22,076 nt of DNA from Gemmatimonadota bacterium (GTDB lineage Bacteria; JAAXHH01). Location of the stretch: the NCBI GenBank assembly GCA_026713285.1, contig JAPOOT010000215.1, forward strand, positions 1 through 22,076, read 5' to 3'. A program made the translations under genes and the position numbers. Positions 1 to 7,431 of this stretch are shown here, one piece after another (position 1 is the stretch's first letter; each line of letters begins with the position of its first letter). The notes beneath the pieces were generated by a model. It searched no databases and was not told where the DNA came from. It saw only the letters and a program-made list of their open reading frames with translations.

Positions 1-36
1 AGAACCTACATGGCAAATCCAGCATTCACCATCTGA
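1..36 (+). CDS. Possible C-terminal tail of an upstream gene (partial)
   Basis: Reading from base 1, the frame runs 11 codons (RTYMANPAFTI) to a TGA at 34-36. That stop overlaps the ribosome binding site of the next gene, which is where an upstream operon gene would be expected to end. Too little is present to name a family, and the other two forward frames are also open here, so the assignment rests only on position. Confidence 0.3.
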   Translation, partial: RTYMANPAFTI

Positions 37-48
37 GGAACATGCTAC

Positions 49-1038
49 ATGTCAACACTACAGATCGGCATCGCCGGCGCCGGCGGCATGGGCGGCCACC
101 ACGCCCGGATGATTTCCGCCCGGGAGGACGCCCGGGTCGTGTCCCTGTTCGATACAGACCCCGTGGCGATGAACCGTTTGGAGAAAAGCCTGGGGACTGC
201 GGCGCAGGGCCTGAACCACTATGGGTCGCTCGAAGCGATGATCGATTCGGAGGAACTGGACGGCATCGTCATCGCCACACCCCATACCCGGCATGCGGAC
301 CAGGTCCGCGCCAGTCTGGAAGCGGGCCTGCACGTCCTCGTGGAAAAACCCATGGCGACGACTACGCGGGATGCCAGGGACTTCATCGCGTATTCCGAAC
401 GGGCCGGCAAGGTGCTAGCCGTCGCCTATCAGCGCCATGGCGAGGGCAAGTTCATCAAGGCCCGGCAGATGATCGGCGATGGAGCCATCGGCGACGTACG
501 GCTCGTCCACGTCATCATCGCCCAGGACTGCCTGGGGATCTTCAGTCCCGGCGCGTCCTGGCGCGCGGACCCCGAGCTATCCGGCGGCGGCCATTTCATG
601 GATACGGGCAGCCACATCAACGACATCCTGCTGTGGACGACCGGACTGGAACCGAAGTCGGTCCACGCCTTTATCAACCCGGAAGGCACCCTGGTCGACG
701 TAAACACGGCCATTTCGGTGGAGTTCACCAACGGCGCCGTCGGCAATCTTTCCTACACGTCCCTGTCGCCCGAATGGCGAGAGGAGTTTACCTTCTACGG
801 TACGGAAGGCGTGATGCGCTTCGGCGCGTCGGAGCCGCTGTTCGTCCACCGCAAGGGCGAGGATATACGGTTGCCGAAGACCCCGGGCAGGGGGAAGCCG
901 CCGGCGGACAATTTCATCGAAGCCATACAGGGCGAGGCGGACGTGCAGGCGCCGCCCATCTGCGGATTGCGCGTGGTACAGCTGACCGAGGCGGCCTACA
1001 AATCGGCTGCGAGCGGTAAGCCCGAGGCAGTCGGTTGA
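49..1038 (+). CDS. Gfo/Idh/MocA family NAD(P)-dependent oxidoreductase
   Basis: A 329-residue protein of the glucose-fructose oxidoreductase / inositol dehydrogenase / MocA family, which oxidises or reduces sugars, inositols or related cyclic alcohols with NAD(P). The N-terminal Rossmann fold opens with the dinucleotide motif GIAGAGGMGGHHA (about residues 7-19). The family's EKP motif lies in VLVEKPMATT near residue 100, and the His/Asp catalytic region is SGGGHFMDTGSHINDILLW near residues 178-196. The length is normal. The ATG at 49 is preceded by GAGGA at 35-39 with nine bases of spacing; an ATG at 42 is in another frame. The next gene starts 63 bp downstream on the same strand, so the two are probably co-transcribed. 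The substrate cannot be told from sequence. Family is certain. Confidence 0.93.
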   Translation: MSTLQIGIAGAGGMGGHHARMISAREDARVVSLFDTDPVAMNRLEKSLGTAAQGLNHYGSLEAMIDSEELDGIVIATPHTRHADQVRASLEAGLHVLVEKPMATTTRDARDFIAYSERAGKVLAVAYQRHGEGKFIKARQMIGDGAIGDVRLVHVIIAQDCLGIFSPGASWRADPELSGGGHFMDTGSHINDILLWTTGLEPKSVHAFINPEGTLVDVNTAISVEFTNGAVGNLSYTSLSPEWREEFTFYGTEGVMRFGASEPLFVHRKGEDIRLPKTPGRGKPPADNFIEAIQGEADVQAPPICGLRVVQLTEAAYKSAASGKPEAVG

Positions 1039-1101
1039 TCCGGACTATTTGGTTCGAGTCAGATCGAGCACGGTCATGTACAACATCCATTGAGGAGTAC
1101 G

Positions 1102-2568
1102 ATGAACGAAAATGGTATGAACACCTGTCCCCTGTTTATCGATGGCAAGTGGACCGACGCGGGCGACGTAGCGACGGAACCGGTATTTAACCCATCGGAC
1201 GGTAGCGTCATCGCGAGAACGCCCATGTGCGGCGAAACCGAGGTCGATTCGGCGGTCCGGGCAGCTCGTGCGGCCTTGCCCGATTGGTCCGAGACCCCGG
1301 TCGTCGACCGGGCGCGGATTCTCTTCCGCTATGTGCATCTGCTCGAAGAGAACTTCGAAGCGCTGTCCCGCCTGGTAACGCGTGAGCATGGCAAGACCCT
1401 GGTAGAAGCCCGGGGTTCGGTGCGCCGCGGTATCGAAGTTGTGGAATTCGCCTGCGGTGCGCCTATCCTGCTGATGGGCGATTCGCTCGAGCAGATCGCC
1501 AACGGGATCGATTGCGACACCATACGCCAGCCCGTGGGGGTCTGCGCGGGGATCACCCCTTTCAACTTCCCCGCCATGGTGCCCATGTGGATGTATCCCA
1601 TCGCCATCGTCTGCGGGAACACCTTCGTCCTCAAGCCTTCCGAGAAAGTACCGCTCACCGCCATACGGCTCGTGGAACTGCTCCATGAAGCCGGCCTGCC
1701 GCCCGGGGTGATGAACCTGGTCCACGGCGGCGTGGACGTGGTAAACGCCTTGTGCGCGCACCCGGATATCGACGCAGTTTCCTTCGTCGGATCTTCCCCC
1801 GTGGCGAGGCACGTCTACCAGACCGCTACCGCCCATGGCAAGCGCGTGCAGTCGGCCGGAGGCGCCAAGAACTACATGGTTATCCTGCCCGACGCGGACC
1901 CCGCCTTCACCGTGGATGCCCTGATCGGCTCGGTATACGGCTGCGCCGGGGAGCGATGCATGGCAGGCAGTGTGGCCGTGGCCGTGGAGGAGGCCGCACA
2001 GCGCGTGCTGCCTCCGCTGCGCGAAGCGCTGGATGAAATGAAGGTAGGACCGACGGACCGGGAACCGGCGGCGGACATGGGGCCGGTCGTCACCCGCCAG
2101 CATCTCGACAAGGTACATGGCTACATCGCCTCGGGCCTGGCGGACGGCGCCTCGCTTTATCGGGACGGCCGAGGCGTTAAAGTGCCGGAAACGCCGGAAG
2201 GCTTCTACCTGGGGCCCACGATATTCGATGATGCCGCCACCAGCATGAAAATCGTCCGGGAGGAGATTTTCGGTCCGGTGCTTTCCGTGATTCGCACCGA
2301 CAGCCTGGATGAAGGCATCGAAGCCTGCAATCAGAGCGGATTCGGCAATGCCGCGGTCCTTTTCACGGGTGACGGCAAGGCCGCCAGGACCTTTAAAAAC
2401 CGGGTCAGCGCCGGGATGGTGGGCATCAACGTCGGCGTTCCGGCGCCCATGGCGTTCTTCCCCTTCTCGGGCTGGAACGGCTCGTTCTACGGCGACCTGC
2501 ACATGCAGGGCAAGGAAGGTTTCGCTTTCTATACTCGTCAGAAAGTCACCATGAGCCGGTGGGCGTGA
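1102..2568 (+). CDS. mmsA: CoA-acylating methylmalonate-semialdehyde dehydrogenase
   Basis: A 488-residue aldehyde dehydrogenase of the MMSDH (MmsA/IolA) type, which converts methylmalonate or malonate semialdehyde plus CoA and NAD+ to propionyl- or acetyl-CoA, CO2 and NADH. It acts in valine, beta-alanine or inositol breakdown. The nucleophile is Cys286 in GERCMAG. ITPFNFPAMVPMWMYPIAI (about 151-169) is characteristic of this subfamily. GGAKNYMVILPDAD near 253-266 carries Asn where most aldehyde dehydrogenases have the general-base Glu, as expected for the CoA-dependent branch. I chose the ATG at 1102, which follows GAGGAG at 1092-1097; a TTG at 1090 would lie across that ribosome binding site. 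It shares its strand with a Gfo/Idh/MocA gene upstream, a pairing also seen in inositol loci, but no other iol gene is certain here. Confidence 0.93.
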   Translation: MNENGMNTCPLFIDGKWTDAGDVATEPVFNPSDGSVIARTPMCGETEVDSAVRAARAALPDWSETPVVDRARILFRYVHLLEENFEALSRLVTREHGKTLVEARGSVRRGIEVVEFACGAPILLMGDSLEQIANGIDCDTIRQPVGVCAGITPFNFPAMVPMWMYPIAIVCGNTFVLKPSEKVPLTAIRLVELLHEAGLPPGVMNLVHGGVDVVNALCAHPDIDAVSFVGSSPVARHVYQTATAHGKRVQSAGGAKNYMVILPDADPAFTVDALIGSVYGCAGERCMAGSVAVAVEEAAQRVLPPLREALDEMKVGPTDREPAADMGPVVTRQHLDKVHGYIASGLADGASLYRDGRGVKVPETPEGFYLGPTIFDDAATSMKIVREEIFGPVLSVIRTDSLDEGIEACNQSGFGNAAVLFTGDGKAARTFKNRVSAGMVGINVGVPAPMAFFPFSGWNGSFYGDLHMQGKEGFAFYTRQKVTMSRWA

Positions 2569-2636
2569 GCGTTACACCATTATTGCGTATGAACCAGGGC
2601 AAATCCGGACGCGGCGGCTCTCGGGAGTTCTGAATG

Positions 2637-2659
2637 ATACGGTCCCATACTGACCGTAT
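2637..2659. promoter_or_regulatory. Inverted repeat upstream of the DUF362 gene (possible operator)
   Basis: ATACGGTC (2637-2644) and GACCGTAT (2652-2659) form a perfect 8-bp inverted repeat around a 7-base spacer. It lies in the 133-bp gap between the mmsA stop and the next start, 42 bp before ATG 2702. No T-run follows on either strand, so an operator for a dimeric regulator fits better than a terminator. No regulator gene is visible nearby. Confidence 0.45.
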
Positions 2660-2701
2660 GATATCGATGGGTCCGGCCACCACCAAATGAAGGACGAAAG
2701 C

Positions 2702-3784
2702 ATGTCCAAACCTGATGTCTACATTTCGAAAACCCGATTGGACGGCGAAGACGCGTTGAACGACGCCGCCTTCGCCACCCCGGCCCGTGAGATGCTGCGC
2801 GCGCTGGACATTGATCCCGGAAACCGCGCCGTGATGATGAAGCCCAATGTCACGGCGGGAGCGCCGCGCAACAGTGGAATCGTTACGCATCCGGCCTTCG
2901 TGGGCGGTATGGTCGACTACTTCGTCGAGGAAGCGGGTGTGCCCCACGAACGACTCTACGTCGGCGAAGCGACAAGCCGGCTGACTTCGAAGACGCAACG
3001 CGACCTGAGTTGGGCCCGGAGCGGCTACACGGAGATGGCGCGCGAGAAGCGCGTGCGGCTGCTCGAACTGGCGGACTACGGCAACGTGCGCGTGATGCCG
3101 GGCGGCACGGTACAGCTCCACAACATCGGGATATCCCGTTGGGCGGCATCGGAAAACGTGTTCTACGTCAATGTTCCCAAACTGAAGACCCACAACCTGG
3201 GCGTGGTCACCCTGTGTGGCAAGAACCAGCAGGGCATCATGATACCGGTCACGGAACGGCACCTGTGCTCTGACGCGTGGCGCGCCACGTTCGGACGGGA
3301 CGACAGGAGAAAGCAGGGACGGGAATGGATGCGCGAGGAGGACCACGAGGCGTGGCAGCGGACCATCGCGCACATGCACTGGGACGTCTTCCTGGCGTGC
3401 CGGCCCGATTTCAACCTGGTTGAGGGCATCGTGGGACGAGACGGCAACGCCTTCTACCAGGGCCGCAACTTTCCCACCGGTCTCGCCGTCGCCGGTGAAT
3501 CCATGGCCGCGGTAGACCTGGTGGCGGCCCATCTCATGGGCTTCGAGCCGCCGAACCTGGTCTATCTTCAGGTCGGGATCGAACGGGGACTTTGTCCGCC
3601 CTCGATCGGCGAAGTGAATGTGCATCTCGTCCGGAACGGCGAGGTGTCCGGATTGACCGATGCGGATCGATTCAAGGCCGATCCTCCCTTCGAGGTATAC
3701 CGCGATATCCCCGCGGACTACGCCAAAAAAGACCTGTTCGACGAGTACGATCCGAACGCCGAGGACTTTCAAATCACGGCCTGA
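2702..3784 (+). CDS. DUF362 domain protein
   Basis: A 360-residue protein of the DUF362 family, whose biochemical role is unknown. Family hallmarks visible are MMKPNVTAG (about 45-53), a THPAFVGGMVDYFVEEAG block (62-79), and PKLKTHNLGVVTLCGKNQQG (159-178), which matches the conserved PKLKTH...KNxxG core. I see no C-terminal ferredoxin-type CxxCxxC cluster of the kind some members carry. The ATG at 2702 (MSKPDV) has AAGGA at 2690-2694 at good spacing; the in-frame ATG at 2687 would place that site inside the gene. The stop codon lies in the first copy of a tandem repeat (3778-3846). Neighbours on the same strand are mmsA and an indoleamine dioxygenase homologue. Confidence 0.85.
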   Translation: MSKPDVYISKTRLDGEDALNDAAFATPAREMLRALDIDPGNRAVMMKPNVTAGAPRNSGIVTHPAFVGGMVDYFVEEAGVPHERLYVGEATSRLTSKTQRDLSWARSGYTEMAREKRVRLLELADYGNVRVMPGGTVQLHNIGISRWAASENVFYVNVPKLKTHNLGVVTLCGKNQQGIMIPVTERHLCSDAWRATFGRDDRRKQGREWMREEDHEAWQRTIAHMHWDVFLACRPDFNLVEGIVGRDGNAFYQGRNFPTGLAVAGESMAAVDLVAAHLMGFEPPNLVYLQVGIERGLCPPSIGEVNVHLVRNGEVSGLTDADRFKADPPFEVYRDIPADYAKKDLFDEYDPNAEDFQITA

Positions 3785-3846
3785 CGAAGAGCCGGTTCGC
3801 GGCCTGACGAAGAGCCGGTTCGCAGCCTGACGAAAAGCCGGTTCTC
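3778..3846. repeat. Three tandem copies of a 23-bp unit
   Basis: Units at 3778-3800, 3801-3823 and 3824-3846, each starting GGCCTGACGAAG or a close variant. Copies 1 and 2 are identical; copy 3 differs at three positions. The stop codon of the DUF362 gene (TGA 3782-3784) belongs to copy 1, so the array begins within the last two codons and fills most of the gap to the next gene. Each unit has a short GCCG/CGGC self-complementarity, but no T-run follows the array. Confidence 0.9.
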
Positions 3847-3876
3847 TCGGCGTGAGGAATACCCGGATGGTCTCCC

Positions 3877-5061
3877 ATGACACAGGAAGTGGTGGATCCC
3901 CTCTACGCCGCTTTGATGTCACCCGGGACGCGTGACTTCACCCACGGGTTCCTGCCTCCTGAGGATCCGCTTCCCCGCCTGCCCGAGCTTTTCGAGGAAT
4001 GGGAACAGACCGGCGACGTGTTGCCCAAGCTGGCCCTGACGCGGCATATACGCCCCGTAATAGAGGATCTGTCTCCATTCGCGGTCGACCGGCTGGATAC
4101 CCTCGCCGAGCATGAACGGTCCTTGAGCCTGCTGTCCTTCCTGGCCAACATGTACGTTTTCGCCCCCGATCATCCGGTGGCCACGGCGATCCCCCGGAAC
4201 CTGGCCCAGGCCTGGCACGGCGTGGCCTGCAGGCTCGGACGACCTCCCATGCTGACCTACGCCTCCCAGGTCATGTACAATTGGCGAAGGTTCGACCAGC
4301 AAGGCCCCGTCGAAGTCGGCAATCTGCGCATGTTGCTAAATTTCCTCGGCGGCATGGACGAAGAATGGTTCGTCACCATACACGTGCACATCGAGGCCGT
4401 CGCGGGCCGCGCACTCTCCATGCTGATCCCCGGCCAGGATGCGATTTTGCGGGGCGAATCGGAAAGGGTCGCGCATTGCCTGGACGCCGTGGCCGAAACG
4501 CTACACGAAATGCGGTCGATCCTGGAGCGGATGACGGAACGGTGTGATCCGAATACGTACTATCACCGGGTCAGGCCGTACATGTTCGGCTGGAAGAACA
4601 ACCCTGAATTGCCCCAAGGCATGGTGTATACGGGTGTGGAAGCTTACGAAGGCAAGCCCCGGCAGTTCCGCGGCGAAACCGGGGCGCAGAGCGCGGTCAT
4701 TTACGCGGTGGACGGGTTTCTCGGTATAGACCACGGGTACGACGAAATGCGGGCGTACCTGATGGAAATGCGCGACTACATGCCCGTCCAGGACCGCCAT
4801 TTCATCGAAATAGTGGAAGGCGGACCGTCCGCCAAGGCGCACGTTCTGGGCCGGAAGTCCGACCTGCCGGGGCTGCGGAAATCCTACAACGCGGCAGTGG
4901 AAGCCCTTTACGAATTCCGCCGGCTGCATATCGAGTACGCTGCGATGTACGTGCTCAAACCGGGACAGAAGGAATCCAAGGGCCACGTCGGCACCGGCGG
5001 CACGCCATTCACGGTGTATCTGAAGAAGCACATCGACGAAACCCTGGCCCACCGTATCTAG
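3877..5061 (+). CDS. Indoleamine 2,3-dioxygenase-like haem protein
   Basis: A 394-residue protein co-linear over its whole length with indoleamine 2,3-dioxygenase, the haem enzyme that opens the indole ring of tryptophan to give N-formylkynurenine. Visible landmarks are LGRPPMLTYASQVMYNWRR (120-138), FGWKNNPELPQGMVY (237-251), RQFRGETGAQSAVIY (262-276), YLMEMRDYMP (294-303) and GTGGT (372-376). His351 in FRRLHIEYAAMYV aligns with the proximal haem ligand (His346 of human IDO1, numbered from memory), and Arg233 with human Arg231. The distal-pocket pair Phe226/Phe227 appears as Tyr228/Tyr229. The ATG at 3877 has only a weak ribosome binding site. No kynurenine-pathway gene lies nearby, so the substrate and role are uncertain although the family call is strong. 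Confidence 0.88.
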   Translation: MTQEVVDPLYAALMSPGTRDFTHGFLPPEDPLPRLPELFEEWEQTGDVLPKLALTRHIRPVIEDLSPFAVDRLDTLAEHERSLSLLSFLANMYVFAPDHPVATAIPRNLAQAWHGVACRLGRPPMLTYASQVMYNWRRFDQQGPVEVGNLRMLLNFLGGMDEEWFVTIHVHIEAVAGRALSMLIPGQDAILRGESERVAHCLDAVAETLHEMRSILERMTERCDPNTYYHRVRPYMFGWKNNPELPQGMVYTGVEAYEGKPRQFRGETGAQSAVIYAVDGFLGIDHGYDEMRAYLMEMRDYMPVQDRHFIEIVEGGPSAKAHVLGRKSDLPGLRKSYNAAVEALYEFRRLHIEYAAMYVLKPGQKESKGHVGTGGTPFTVYLKKHIDETLAHRI

Positions 5062-5081
5062 CCGCACGGTGGTCAAAACAG

Positions 5082-5109
5082 TTGCCCTTTCGTTCTCTCC
5101 GTGTTAAAT
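5082..5109 (+). promoter_or_regulatory. Candidate sigma-70-type promoter for ispH
   Basis: TTGCCC (5082-5087) and TTAAAT (5104-5109) are separated by 16 bp in the 87-bp gap before ispH, each matching the consensus at four of six positions. The start codon lies about 40 bp downstream. It is the only promoter-like pair I could pick out in this gap, and it is weak. Confidence 0.3.
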
Positions 5110-5148
5110 TGAAGTACCGGTAAAGGCCATATCCACAAGGGCTTAGAG

Positions 5149-6405
5149 ATGGCGCGCAAGTTCGATATTCCCAATTTCTATAAAAGCGAGATTACCGCCC
5201 GGATCAAGCAGGGCCGGAGACTGGTCGATCCCAAGAAAAAGGACCTGTCGCCCTCCATTCTGGATTTCGACAGCGTCCGGTTCGTCTTCGCAAGGCATTT
5301 CGGTTTCTGCTACGGCGTGGAAAACGCGATCGAAATCGTATACAAGACGCTGGAGGAACACCCGGACAAGCGGATTTTCCTGCTCAGCGAGATGATACAC
5401 AATCCGAATGTCAACACGGACCTGCAGTCCCGGGGCATCCGGTTCATTCATACGACGCTGGGCGAACAGCTCATACCCTGGGACGAGTTGACCCCCGACG
5501 ACCTGGTCGTCGTTCCCGCATTCGGCACTACGGTGGAGATCAAGGAGATGCTGACGCGCAGGGGGATCGACTTCTGCACCTACGATACGACCTGTCCCTT
5601 CGTCGAGAAGGTCTGGACCCGGGGCGGACAGATCGGCCAGCAGGGATTTACGGTCGTCATTCACGGGAAACCCCGGCACGAAGAGACGCGCGCGACCTTC
5701 TCCCACAGTATCCAGCAGGCCCCGACCGTCGTGGTGCGTAACCGGGAGGAGACCCTTCTCCTTGCCGATATCATCACGGGGAGATCAACCCGGGACCGGT
5801 TTTTCGAAGTATTCGGTGAAAACTGTTCGAAGGGATTCGATCCTGATATTCATCTGAACCGGGTCGGCGTAATCAACCAGACTACCATGCTCGCCAGCGA
5901 GACCCATGAAATCGCGCGGTTAATCAGAGAAGCGCTGGAGGTACGGCATGGCACCGAACTTATATCCGATCATTTCGCCGATACCTCGGATACCCTGTGC
6001 TACGCCAGCAACGAAAATCAGAATGCCACCTACGCCATGATTGACAAGGGGGCGGACGTCGCCCTTGTCGTCGGGGGCTACAACTCGTCCAACACTTCTC
6101 ATCTCGTAGAGCTTTGCGGGGAAACGATCAGCACCTTCTTCATCAACAGCAGCAAAGACATCCTCTCCGACAGGCAGATCCGCCACTTCGACCTGGAATC
6201 CAAATCGATCCTCGCCACCATCGACTGGCTCCCGGCCGCCCGGCCCGTGGACATTATCCTGACCTGCGGCGCTTCGTGTCCCGATATCATGCTGGACAAC
6301 GTGCTGCTGCGCATTCTTTCATTCTTTCCCGATGCGCCGCCGGTAGCGGAAGTCCTTGCCGAATACGAAAACACCGTACGGAAGCCGGTGGTTGCAGAAT
6401 CGTGA
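5149..6405 (+). CDS. ispH: 4-hydroxy-3-methylbut-2-enyl diphosphate reductase
   Basis: IspH (LytB) carries out the last step of the MEP isoprenoid pathway, reducing HMBPP to IPP and DMAPP with a [4Fe-4S] cluster. The three cluster cysteines are Cys54 (GFCYGVENA), Cys149 (DTTCPFVEKVW) and Cys284 (TLCYASNENQNA). Substrate-site motifs EMIHNPNVN (81-89), HGKPRHEET (172-180), NQTTML (243-248) and GGYNSSNTSHL (309-319) are all present. At 418 residues with an N-terminal extension it is the long form known from cyanobacteria and plastids, not the roughly 320-residue E. coli form. ATG 5149 has AAGGG at 5137-5141. It sits between unrelated genes and probably has its own promoter. The frame is intact and the assignment is firm. 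Confidence 0.96.
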   Translation: MARKFDIPNFYKSEITARIKQGRRLVDPKKKDLSPSILDFDSVRFVFARHFGFCYGVENAIEIVYKTLEEHPDKRIFLLSEMIHNPNVNTDLQSRGIRFIHTTLGEQLIPWDELTPDDLVVVPAFGTTVEIKEMLTRRGIDFCTYDTTCPFVEKVWTRGGQIGQQGFTVVIHGKPRHEETRATFSHSIQQAPTVVVRNREETLLLADIITGRSTRDRFFEVFGENCSKGFDPDIHLNRVGVINQTTMLASETHEIARLIREALEVRHGTELISDHFADTSDTLCYASNENQNATYAMIDKGADVALVVGGYNSSNTSHLVELCGETISTFFINSSKDILSDRQIRHFDLESKSILATIDWLPAARPVDIILTCGASCPDIMLDNVLLRILSFFPDAPPVAEVLAEYENTVRKPVVAES

Positions 6406-6471
6406 ACCGGCCGCTGGCCCTTGATCAGTGACGTGGCGAAAGATCGCCTCGTGCCCGGTCGTCCGTACATG

Positions 6472-6491
6472 CGAGACACACTCGAGACACA
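6472..6491 (+). repeat. Short direct repeat upstream of the TIM-barrel gene
   Basis: CGAGACACA occurs at 6472-6480 and again at 6483-6491, an 11-bp period close to one helical turn, about 20 bp before the start codon at 6512. Repeats with this period can bind a regulator, but two 9-mers are weak evidence. The rest of the 106-bp gap after ispH shows no clear terminator or promoter. Confidence 0.3.
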
Positions 6492-6511
6492 TTTCATTAC
6501 AGGGGAGTTCC

Positions 6512-7378
6512 ATGCAGATCGGGGTGAGTTCATACAGTTACAGCAGATTGATTCGAAGCGGCGCGATGACGGAATTCGACGCGGTCCGCCAGACGGCGGA
6601 ACTCGGATTCGACGTGATCGAATTCTCCTCGCTGAACCCGCCCGGGGACCAGCCATTCGAGCAGTATGCCCCGGACTTGCGCGCGGCCTGCGACGAGGCG
6701 GGTCTGCCCATCGCCAACTACACGGTCGGAGCGGATTTCATCAACGGAAGCGAAGGAAACCGGGACGTCGAGGTTGAACGGGTGAAGGACGAGGTGCGTA
6801 TCGCCCACTTGCTCGGTGCGCCCGGCATGCGCCACGACGCCACCGGGGGGTTTCCGGGAAACCGTCCCGGCGAACGTTCATTCGACGACGCCCTTGCCAT
6901 TCTCGTGCCGGCGATCCGGGCGGTCACGGAGTTTGCCGCGGACCTGGGTGTCCGTACCATGGTGGAGAATCACGGGTTGTTCTGCCAGGACAGCGATCGC
7001 GTGGAGAAACTGGTCAACGCGGTAAATCACGAGAATTTCGGTGTGCTCATCGACATGGGCAACTTCCTGTGCGTGGATGAACCGCCGGACAGCGCCGTGG
7101 GACGCTTGATCCCGTATGCTTTTCACGTCCACGCCAAGGACTTCCACACCAAGCCGGGCACGGCGCCCGATCCCGGCGAGGGATGGTTCCGCACGCGGGG
7201 AGGCAACTATCTGAAGGGAGCTGTCGTCGGCCACGGCGAAGTACCCCTGGCTTCGTGTCTGCAGGTGCTATCGCGGCACGGGTACGATGGCGTGCTTTCC
7301 ATCGAATTCGAAGGCATGGAACATCCCGTCGACGGCGTTCGCATCGGGCTCGAAAACCTCAAGCGCTACCTGGGCTGA
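6512..7378 (+). CDS. Sugar phosphate isomerase/epimerase-like TIM-barrel protein
   Basis: A 288-residue protein of the xylose-isomerase-like TIM-barrel superfamily (AP endonuclease 2 fold), which includes sugar and inosose isomerases, epimerases and dehydratases. Putative metal ligands appear in the usual order: Glu in TMVENHG, Asp in VLIDMGNFL, His in HVHAKDFH, and Glu in LSIEFEGMEHP, preceded by the GHGEVPL loop. The frame is open upstream to 6428, but ATG 6512 follows AGGGGAG at 6501-6507 and begins directly with the first beta strand (MQIGVSSYSYSR), so that start is preferred. A strong hairpin overlaps the stop codon. Together with the flanking Gfo/Idh/MocA genes it would suit breakdown of a sugar or cyclitol. 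The exact substrate is unknown. Confidence 0.88.
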   Translation: MQIGVSSYSYSRLIRSGAMTEFDAVRQTAELGFDVIEFSSLNPPGDQPFEQYAPDLRAACDEAGLPIANYTVGADFINGSEGNRDVEVERVKDEVRIAHLLGAPGMRHDATGGFPGNRPGERSFDDALAILVPAIRAVTEFAADLGVRTMVENHGLFCQDSDRVEKLVNAVNHENFGVLIDMGNFLCVDEPPDSAVGRLIPYAFHVHAKDFHTKPGTAPDPGEGWFRTRGGNYLKGAVVGHGEVPLASCLQVLSRHGYDGVLSIEFEGMEHPVDGVRIGLENLKRYLG

Positions 7379-7411
7379 GGAGCAGTCCGAGCGGTTCCTC
7401 AGCGTTTCTTT
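7374..7411 (+). terminator. Intrinsic terminator overlapping the stop codon
   Basis: GCTGAGGA (7374-7381) pairs perfectly with TCCTCAGC (7396-7403) around a 14-base loop, followed by GTTTCTTT. The stop codon TGA at 7376-7378 is in the left arm. It sits between two convergent genes and fits termination of the plus-strand transcript; the opposite direction lacks a T-run. Confidence 0.7.
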
Positions 7412-7431
7412 CTGTGGTTCCTCCGCATTTC

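Noticed and set aside
42..1019. Overlapping 325-codon plus-strand frame starting at 42
   Set aside because: Its translation is Arg/Gly/His-rich without motifs, while the frame starting at 49 gives a complete Gfo/Idh/MocA protein with a correctly spaced ribosome binding site.
1045..2502. Long open frame of 485 codons on the minus strand, opposite mmsA
   Set aside because: The plus strand encodes a full MMSDH with a catalytic Cys. The antisense translation is rich in His, Arg and Gly with no recognisable motif, as expected of GC-rich antisense frames.
3778..3846. Tandem repeats considered as a CRISPR array
   Set aside because: The 23-bp units abut with no spacers and no cas genes are nearby.
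2546..3922. Open frame of 458 codons on the minus strand, opposite the DUF362 gene
   Set aside because: It spans the intergenic gaps on both sides of a clear DUF362 gene, has no family signature and no credible ribosome binding site. It is a codon-bias shadow.
3867..3935. ATG at 3867 with a well-spaced GAGGA, giving a 22-residue peptide out of frame with the IDO-like gene
   Set aside because: The peptide is very short, overlaps the IDO-like start and has no recognisable feature. A leader peptide cannot be excluded, but nothing else supports it.
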